Source: Dactylosporangium sp. AC04546 (lineage in GTDB: Bacteria; Actinomycetota; Actinomycetes; Mycobacteriales; Micromonosporaceae). From it: DNA of 9,496 nt. Under the pieces are notes generated by a model. That model was given only the letters and a program-made list of their open reading frames with translations, was not told the origin of the DNA and did no database searches. The stretch lies in assembly GCF_022095675.1 (NCBI RefSeq), contig NZ_JAHYSG010000212.1:1-9496 (forward strand). The letters are read 5' to 3'. Of this stretch, positions 5,617 through 9,496 are shown one piece after another. Position numbers and translations under genes: made by a program. Position 1 is the stretch's first letter, and each line of letters starts with the position of its first letter.

Positions 5617-7014
5617 CTAGCGGGCGCAGGCGGCGCCGAAGTTCGGTCGGTCGACCGAGGTGTACGTGCAGCCGAACCTCGCGTCGGCGACGGCGCGCCG
5701 GTCGAGGATCGCGTCGCCCGCCGGGCGCTTGCCCGCGCGGACCCAGGTCACCAGGTCGTCGAAGGTGCGCGACATCTCGTCGGCGGTGAACTCGCAGTGA
5801 CCGAGGGCCCGCACGGCGCGGGAGACGAACAGGCGGGAGCGGCCGTTGAGGGCGGCGCGCCGGGCGTACTCCTGCTCCATCGAGATCGGCACGAAGAGGT
5901 CGCCGATCGTGTGCAGCGACAGGACCGGGACGGGCGGGCGGCCGTCGACGCGCGGGACACCGGACAGGTCGCGGCTCGGGCGGTCGGTGCGGTCGACGCG
6001 CAGCACGGACAGGTTGAGCCGCAGCTCGTCCCGGCTCAGCCATGGGTTGCCGTCGGCCTGGTAGAGGGTGAGACGGTTGGACGTGACGTTGCCGTCGGCG
6101 ATGCCGGCGGTGCCGCCGGAGAGGCCGGGGTAGAGGCCGAAGAGGAACGGCACGGTGTTGAGCGGCGGGATCGACGGCAGCGCGTTCCAGTAGGTGAAGG
6201 CGGCGTCGAAGCCCGGGCGCACGCCGCCGCTGCGCTGCTCGACCACGTCGCCCCACAGCTGGCGGGCGGCGGTGCCGGGGGCGAGGGCGGGCAGCTGGGC
6301 GAGGACCTGCTGGCGGTACACCTCCTGGTAGGCGGGATCGACCGGCGCCGTGGGGAACGTGATCTCGGTGCCGGTCAGGGCGGCGGCGGTCACGTTGGCG
6401 TCGAGGAAGTAGTCGAACAGCTCGGCGTCGCCCAGCACCCCGCACACGGGCATGGCGCCGACGAACGCCTTCGGGTACTCCTCGATCGCCACGGCGGTGA
6501 CGTGGCCGCCCATGGACGCGCCGGTCATGTACACCGACTTCGCCCGGGTGCCGGTGCGCTGGCGGAACAGGTCGATGAGGGCGTGGCTGTCGCGCACGCC
6601 CTGGCCGACGTCGTAGCCGTTGGTCTGGTAGCTCGACGCCGCCCAGGCGAACCCGCGGCTCAGGTAGTGGGAGCGCAGGGAGGGGCTGTCGACGTACACC
6701 GTGGTGCCCTGGCCGCGGAAGCCGTGGGCGTAGAGCACGAGCTCGCCGTTCCAGTTCGCGGGCTTCTCGATGCGGTAGGCGGCGCCGTCGAGAATGCCCG
6801 TCCAGGTCGCGGAACCGGCGATCGGGGCGAACGGGGTGCCGTTGAGCTCACAGTCGGGGTCGGCGACCAGGTAGCCGGGCTGCGTGGTGCTCGCGACCGG
6901 CAGGTCACAGACCGGTGGATCGGCGCGCGCCGGGGACGCCGGCGCGACGAGAAGACCGAGCAGGACGGCGATAGCGGCCGCCGCCCTCCCGGTGGGGCGC
7001 GCAACGCTGCGCAT
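5617..7014 (-). CDS. Secreted alpha/beta hydrolase (serine esterase/peptidase-like)
   Basis: A 465-residue exported hydrolase. The N-terminus has a basic start, an Ala/Leu core and an ARA|DPP cleavage site near residue 31, a standard Sec signal peptide. The catalytic set of an alpha/beta hydrolase is visible: oxyanion-hole segment YAHGFRGQG (HG at 97-98), nucleophile elbow GASMGG with S167, D372 in TIGDLFVP, and H406 in RALGHCEF. Several cysteines in the mature part (36, 55 and others near the C-terminus) suit a disulphide-bonded extracellular protein. A long insert of about 150 residues between nucleophile and acid could be a lid. The substrate cannot be inferred. ATG 7014 is chosen over GTG 7029 because GGAGG (7027-7023) precedes it by eight bases and would otherwise be inside the gene. 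It is divergent from the AMIN-like protein. Confidence 0.88.
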   Translation of the reverse strand: MRSVARPTGRAAAAIAVLLGLLVAPASPARADPPVCDLPVASTTQPGYLVADPDCELNGTPFAPIAGSATWTGILDGAAYRIEKPANWNGELVLYAHGFRGQGTTVYVDSPSLRSHYLSRGFAWAASSYQTNGYDVGQGVRDSHALIDLFRQRTGTRAKSVYMTGASMGGHVTAVAIEEYPKAFVGAMPVCGVLGDAELFDYFLDANVTAAALTGTEITFPTAPVDPAYQEVYRQQVLAQLPALAPGTAARQLWGDVVEQRSGGVRPGFDAAFTYWNALPSIPPLNTVPFLFGLYPGLSGGTAGIADGNVTSNRLTLYQADGNPWLSRDELRLNLSVLRVDRTDRPSRDLSGVPRVDGRPPVPVLSLHTIGDLFVPISMEQEYARRAALNGRSRLFVSRAVRALGHCEFTADEMSRTFDDLVTWVRAGKRPAGDAILDRRAVADARFGCTYTSVDRPNFGAACAR

Positions 7015-7034
7015 GGGCTCCACCTCCACCGTTC

Positions 7035-7064
7035 ATGGAACGCCCGGGCCCGAAGCGATGTCAA
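7035..7064 (-). promoter_or_regulatory. Candidate promoter of the secreted hydrolase
   Basis: On the minus strand TTGACA (7064-7059), an 18-base spacer and TTCCAT (7040-7035) resemble a vegetative promoter with a good -35 and a poor -10. A start near 7028 would leave just the GGAGG site before the ATG at 7014. Confidence 0.3.
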
Positions 7065-7072
7065 TCGATCAT

Positions 7073-7087
7073 TGCACTCATTGTGCA
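7073..7087. promoter_or_regulatory. TGCAC-N5-GTGCA palindrome upstream of the hydrolase promoter
   Basis: A 15-bp inverted repeat lies in a locally AT-richer stretch just upstream of the candidate -35 of the hydrolase gene, between it and the divergent AMIN-like gene. It may be an operator; nothing identifies its regulator. Confidence 0.3.
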
Positions 7088-7240
7088 GAAAGATTCCCGG
7101 CGAGTAGGACAAGCCGGACAGCCGGGCGTCGAACCACGGGAGCCCGGCGCCGGTCGGGGAACGGACAGATCAACTCGGTAAACCGGAGTCGCGGGCAGCG
7201 CGTCGTAGCGGCATCCCTCCGGCTGGAAAGGAGCCGTTCG

Positions 7241-8134
7241 ATGTTTCTCCGACGAGCCCTGGCGGCCTGCGCCGGTCTCGCGCTGGCGCTCACGCCCGCC
7301 TCCGCCGTGCTCGCGGCGGATCTGCCCGCGCCGACCGGGACCGCACCGGTCACCGGGCCGGCCTCGACGACCGGACAGCCCACGCTCACGGGCGTGCGGA
7401 CCGGTCGGCACGACCTGTACGACCGGACCGTGTTCGACTTCACCGGCGGCACGCCGGAGTACCGCGTCGAGTACGGGGTCCTGGAGCACCAGGGCATGGG
7501 CGGGCGGATCCCGCTCAACGGCGCGGCGACGCTGCTCGTGGTGTTCAGCGGTGCCGCGCCGCCGGCCATCACGCTGACCACCGTCTACAACCCCGAGCTT
7601 CCCACCCTGCGGCAGATCAAGTCGGGCGGGTACTTCGAGGGGTACGCCAGCTTCGGCCTCGGCGTGCGGGACCGGCTCGGGTTCCGGGTGTTCACCCTGC
7701 ACGGGCCCGACCGCGTGGTGGTCGACGTGGCGCATCCGCCGACCCAGCCGTTCGGCGCCAACCCCGCGCGGTCGGCGGGCACGGCCCCGGACGCGCTCGT
7801 CAGCGGGGTGCGGTCGGGGGTGCACCCTGGGTACGACCGCCTGGTCTTCGACATGGTGGGCGGGCAGCGGCCGGCTGTCGACGTCCGCTACTCGGGGTCG
7901 GGTTCGGCCATCCGCGTCACGTTCACCGGGCAGGGATCGCCGACGACGGCGCCGCACGCGTCATTCAGCGGGCCCGCGCAGTACACCTTCCGTCACCTGG
8001 CGCTCAAGAACCTCAGGTTCACCGTGGTCGGCGCCGGGATCATGACGGCCGACGTGGGCACCGCGGCGCGGCACGGGTTCCGCCTCATGGTGCTCGACAA
8101 CCCGACCCGCGTCGTGGTCGACGTGGCCTACTAG
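7241..8134 (+). CDS. Secreted protein with two AMIN-like domains
   Basis: A 297-residue exported protein. A signal peptide (MFLRRALAACAGLALALTPASAVLAA, cleaved near residue 26) is followed by a short Pro/Thr-rich linker and two homologous domains: 48-164, from LTGVRTGRHDLYDRTVFDF to RVVVDVAH, and 187-297, from VSGVRSGVHPGYDRLVFDM to RVVVDVAY. This pattern matches the actinobacterial AMIN-like domain, related in name and fold to AMIN modules that target cell-envelope proteins. No catalytic domain is attached and the cysteine in the signal is not in a lipobox, so it should be a soluble or wall-associated binding protein. ATG 7241 is clear: AAAGGAG (7227-7233) is seven bases upstream, although the frame is open back to 6884. 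It is divergent from the secreted hydrolase. Confidence 0.88.
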   Translation: MFLRRALAACAGLALALTPASAVLAADLPAPTGTAPVTGPASTTGQPTLTGVRTGRHDLYDRTVFDFTGGTPEYRVEYGVLEHQGMGGRIPLNGAATLLVVFSGAAPPAITLTTVYNPELPTLRQIKSGGYFEGYASFGLGVRDRLGFRVFTLHGPDRVVVDVAHPPTQPFGANPARSAGTAPDALVSGVRSGVHPGYDRLVFDMVGGQRPAVDVRYSGSGSAIRVTFTGQGSPTTAPHASFSGPAQYTFRHLALKNLRFTVVGAGIMTADVGTAARHGFRLMVLDNPTRVVVDVAY

Positions 8135-8162
8135 GACCCAGGAGCAGGACGTGGCGTCCTAG
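8131..8162 (+). terminator. Weak hairpin over the AMIN-like gene stop codon
   Basis: CTAGGAC (8131-8137, including the TAG stop) can pair with GTCCTAG (8156-8162) across an 18-base loop; AGGAGCA also occurs twice here (8140-8146 and 8161-8167). This is a possible but unconvincing terminator. Confidence 0.25.
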
Positions 8163-8174
8163 GAGCAAGCTGTG

Positions 8175-8208
8175 CGGGCGTTCCCAGGCAACGCCCAGGA
8201 AACGCCCG
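8175..8208 (+). terminator. Hairpin pair between the AMIN-like gene and the terC promoter
   Basis: GGGCGTT (8176-8182) can pair with AACGCCC at 8190-8196 (seven-base loop) or, extended to 8 bp from 8175, with AACGCCCG at 8201-8208. It lies past the AMIN-like gene and directly before the terC -10 box, so it most likely ends upstream transcription. A role as a DNA operator is an alternative. Confidence 0.4.
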
Positions 8209-8214
8209 TACAGT
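8209..8214 (+). promoter_or_regulatory. Candidate -10 box for terC
   Basis: TACAGT (TANNNT) predicts a transcription start at about 8220-8222, exactly where the riboswitch P1 helix begins at 8222. No good -35 hexamer is seen 16-19 bases upstream, which is common in actinomycete promoters. Confidence 0.4.
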
Positions 8215-8221
8215 GTCCCAA

Positions 8222-8318
8222 CGGGGGGAGTATCTCGCCAGGCCGTCCCGGTCAGTACGAGTCGCCGATGCGACTCCCGGGCGGTCGCCCGCTCGCAGAG
8301 CGGGTGAGAGAGACCTCG
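8222..8318 (+). promoter_or_regulatory. yybP-ykoY (manganese) riboswitch aptamer
   Basis: This RNA senses Mn2+ and is found upstream of TerC/Alx- and MntP-type genes. The hallmark GGGGAGTA (8225-8232) is present, as are the internal GTCAGTACGA segment and the 3' GAGAGACC (8308-8315). P1 is CGGGG (8222-8226) with CCTCG (8314-8318). Inside, 8241-8251 pairs with 8277-8286 around one bulged T, capped by GAGTCGC/GCGACTC (8259-8265 with 8270-8276; one base is shared with the flank), and CCCGCTC/GAGCGGG (8288-8294 with 8298-8304) forms another arm. Position directly ahead of a TerC-family gene supports the call strongly. Confidence 0.88.
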
Positions 8319-8342
8319 AACGGTTCGTCACGTTCGAGGGAG
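8314..8342 (+). promoter_or_regulatory. Riboswitch expression platform: RBS-sequestering hairpin
   Basis: CCTCGAACG (8314-8322) is perfectly complementary to CGTTCGAGG (8331-8339), leaving an eight-base loop. The 3' arm contains GAGG of the terC ribosome binding site GAGGGAG (8336-8342), nine bases before the ATG. The 5' arm contains the whole 3' strand of aptamer P1 (8314-8318). The two folds exclude each other: ligand-stabilised P1 should free the ribosome binding site. This predicts translational activation by Mn2+. Confidence 0.75.
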
Positions 8343-8351
8343 CCCGTCTTC

Positions 8352-9332
8352 ATGGAATCCATCGCGTCGCCGCAGCTCTGGGTGATCACCGTCGCCGTGC
8401 TGCTGGGGCTGCTGGCGCTCGACTTCGTCATCACCCGACGGCCGCACGACGTCCCGATGCGCGAGGCGGTCGCCTGGACCGTCTTCTACCTCGCGCTGCC
8501 CGCCGCGTTCGGCGTCTACGTCTGGATGGCGCACGGCGGCACGCGCGGCGTCGAGTTCTTCACCGGCTACGTGGTGGAGAAGTCGCTGTCGGTCGACAAC
8601 CTGTTCGTCTTCATGCTGCTGCTGGCGGCGTTCGCGGTGCCGCCGGCGCTGGCCCAGCGGGTGCTGCTGTACGGCATCGCGGGCGCGCTCGTGCTGCGGG
8701 CGATCTTCATCGCCGCCGGGGCCGCGATGCTGTCGGCGGGAACGTGGGCGTTCCTGCTGTTCGGCGCGATCCTCGTGGTGACGGCGGTGAAGGTGATGCG
8801 CGACGCGCTGCGCGGCGCCGACCACAAGGTCGACATCGACAAGATGCGCGGGGTGCGGCTGCTGCGCCGGCTCATGCCGATCACCGACGAGTACCACGGC
8901 GCGCGGCTCACCGTCCGCGAAGCCGGCCGCCGGGCGCTGACCCCGATGGCCCTGGTCGTGGCGGCGGTGTTCCTGACCGACATCGTGTTCGCGGTCGACT
9001 CGGTGCCGGCGGTGTACGGCGTGACCGACGACCCCTACCTGGTGTTCACGACGAACGCGTTCGCGCTGCTCGGCCTGCGGGCGCTGTACTTCGTGCTGCG
9101 CAACGCGCTCGCCCGGCTGCGGCACCTCAACCACGGCCTGGCGATCATCCTCGGGTTCATCGGCCTGAAGCTGATCCTGCACTGGGCGCACACCGTGTGG
9201 TCGTGGGTGCCCGACGTGCCGACCCCGCTGTCGCTGGCGGTCATCGTCGTGACGCTCGTGGTGGTCACGATCACCAGCCTGCGCGCCACATCGGGCGCGA
9301 AGCGGGAGGAGGTCACCGCTTCCGCGTCATGA
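8352..9332 (+). CDS. TerC-family integral membrane protein (Alx/YkoY-like, predicted Mn2+ exporter)
   Basis: A 326-residue protein with about nine hydrophobic helices. Both TerC signature segments are present: EKSLSVDNLFVF (E76, D82, N83) and TDIVFAVDSVPAV (D210, D216), acidic residues placed in membrane helices as in metal transporters of this family. A charged cytoplasmic-type loop (about 150-195, including KVDIDKMRGVRLLRRLMPI) separates the two halves. Alx and YkoY/MeeY-type relatives are linked to manganese export or manganese loading of exoenzymes. ATG 8352 is supported by GAGGGAG nine bases upstream and by the riboswitch, which would be coding if the open frame from 8172 were used. The last residues and the stop codon lie in the first copy of a duplicated sequence. 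Expression is probably switched on by Mn2+. Confidence 0.93.
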   Translation: MESIASPQLWVITVAVLLGLLALDFVITRRPHDVPMREAVAWTVFYLALPAAFGVYVWMAHGGTRGVEFFTGYVVEKSLSVDNLFVFMLLLAAFAVPPALAQRVLLYGIAGALVLRAIFIAAGAAMLSAGTWAFLLFGAILVVTAVKVMRDALRGADHKVDIDKMRGVRLLRRLMPITDEYHGARLTVREAGRRALTPMALVVAAVFLTDIVFAVDSVPAVYGVTDDPYLVFTTNAFALLGLRALYFVLRNALARLRHLNHGLAIILGFIGLKLILHWAHTVWSWVPDVPTPLSLAVIVVTLVVVTITSLRATSGAKREEVTASAS

Positions 9333-9387
9333 CCTCGGCCCAGGCGCGAAGCCCGAGGTCACCGCTTCCGCGTCGTGACCTCGGCCC
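9294..9387. repeat. Imperfect tandem duplication spanning the terC 3' end
   Basis: A 33-base block at 9309-9341 recurs at 9355-9387 with one mismatch (A9329 versus G9375). Both are preceded by GGCGCGAAGC (9294-9303 and 9343-9352), with a three-base difference in spacing, so the unit is about 46-49 bp. The first copy encodes the TerC C-terminus and stop; the second encodes the C-terminus of the convergent gene on the other strand. Confidence 0.9.
9353..9384. terminator. Bidirectional terminator hairpin between terC and the convergent gene
   Basis: CCGAGGTCAC (9353-9362) pairs perfectly with GTGACCTCGG (9375-9384) around a 12-base loop. The tandem copy at 9309-9336 can form a weaker 7-bp version over the terC stop. 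Located between two converging genes, it likely stops transcription from terC; it also overlaps the stop codon of the minus-strand gene. Confidence 0.6.
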
Positions 9388-9496
9388 GGGGCGTGCCGCC
9401 GGCGCAGGTGACGGCGATGTCGACGAGGTCGTTGCCGTGCCGGAAGGTGACCGTGGCGGTGGCGGCGGGGCCCGGGCCGAGGTCACGACGCGGAAG
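9359..9496 (-). CDS. 3' end of an unidentified minus-strand gene, cut by window edge
   Basis: An open minus-strand frame enters at 9496 and ends at TGA 9361-9359, giving 45 residues: LPRRDLGPGPAATATV, then TFRHGNDLVDIAVTCAGG, then TPRAEVTTRKR. GC-rich third positions and the lack of stops support real coding. The alternating hydrophobic segment looks like beta-strands at the end of a larger protein. No family is recognised. Its last eight codons come from one copy of the terC-end repeat and the first visible codons come from an inverted copy of the same sequence, so part of its C-terminus may be recently acquired. It converges on terC. Confidence 0.55.
   Translation of the reverse strand, partial: LPRRDLGPGPAATATVTFRHGNDLVDIAVTCAGGTPRAEVTTRKR
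9365..9496. repeat. Perfect 26-bp inverted repeat flanking the 3' end of the last gene
   Basis: 9365-9390 is the exact reverse complement of 9471-9496, with 80 bp between. It is a third copy, inverted, of the block duplicated at the terC 3' end, matching the second copy (G variant). The arm reaches the last base of the window and may extend beyond it. Confidence 0.9.

Noticed and set aside
5504..6445. Upstream extension of the GNAT frame to 6445
   Set aside because: The extension is an alternative frame within the hydrolase gene, Pro/Arg-rich and domain-free; the family start is at 5503.
5380..7107. 575-codon plus-strand open frame
   Set aside because: It is antisense to the secreted hydrolase, which has a signal peptide, a clear ribosome binding site and catalytic motifs; the translation is low-complexity Arg/Gly/Val/Ala text typical of a GC-rich shadow frame.
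6884..7240. N-terminal extension of the AMIN-like protein from 6884
   Set aside because: It would overlap the divergent hydrolase and bury the signal peptide; ATG 7241 has a near-perfect ribosome binding site.
8172..8351. N-terminal extension of TerC from the in-frame start at 8172
   Set aside because: This stretch is the riboswitch and its expression platform; the ATG at 8352 has the ribosome binding site and gives the normal TerC start.
8328..9191. 287-codon minus-strand open frame opposite terC
   Set aside because: Composition is His/Arg/Gln-rich shadow text; the plus strand has an unmistakable TerC protein.

Overview
The window is very GC-rich with strong G/C preference at third codon positions, GTG as well as ATG starts, one gene that looks leaderless, and families typical of filamentous actinomycetes (ABATE/CGNR regulator, Spo0M-like protein with a His/Gly tail, AMIN-like secreted protein, DinB-fold proteins). 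I read it as chromosomal DNA of an actinomycete, possibly Micromonosporaceae-like; the genus is a guess. I see no tRNA, rRNA, CRISPR array, transposase or phage gene.

Layout. 1-830 (+): a tandem GNAT acetyltransferase cut by the left edge. 849-1391 (-): an ABATE-domain/CGNR zinc-finger regulator. A 74-bp divergent promoter region holding two matching palindromes 42 bp apart separates it from 1466-3043 (+), a fusion of a DinB-fold domain to a complete MalY/PatB-type PLP C-S lyase. A long nested hairpin (3091-3162) closes this gene against a minus-strand pair, YccF (4184-4561) then Spo0M-like (3159-4142). A small three-helix membrane protein (4773-5114, +), preceded by a possible 15-codon leader peptide, overlaps tail to tail with a single-domain GNAT (5042-5503, -). 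Upstream of that lies a secreted alpha/beta hydrolase (5617-7014, -), divergent from a secreted protein with two AMIN-like domains (7241-8134, +). Last comes a TerC-family membrane protein (8352-9332, +) behind a yybP-ykoY manganese riboswitch, converging on the 3' end of an unknown minus-strand gene (9359 to the edge) through a duplicated hairpin.

How the parts work together. Most genes are single transcription units of accessory or housekeeping type, not one pathway. Two places stand out. First, the regulator/fusion pair: DinB-fold enzymes include mycothiol S-transferases and MalY/PatB enzymes cleave C-S bonds of cysteine conjugates, so the fusion could bracket the two ends of a mycothiol-conjugate route (attach thiol, later release it), reminiscent of LmbV and LmbF in lincomycin biosynthesis. 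Second, the terC leader shows a readable switch: the 3' strand of the aptamer's P1 helix is the same strand that can form a 9-bp hairpin over the ribosome binding site, so manganese should turn translation on.
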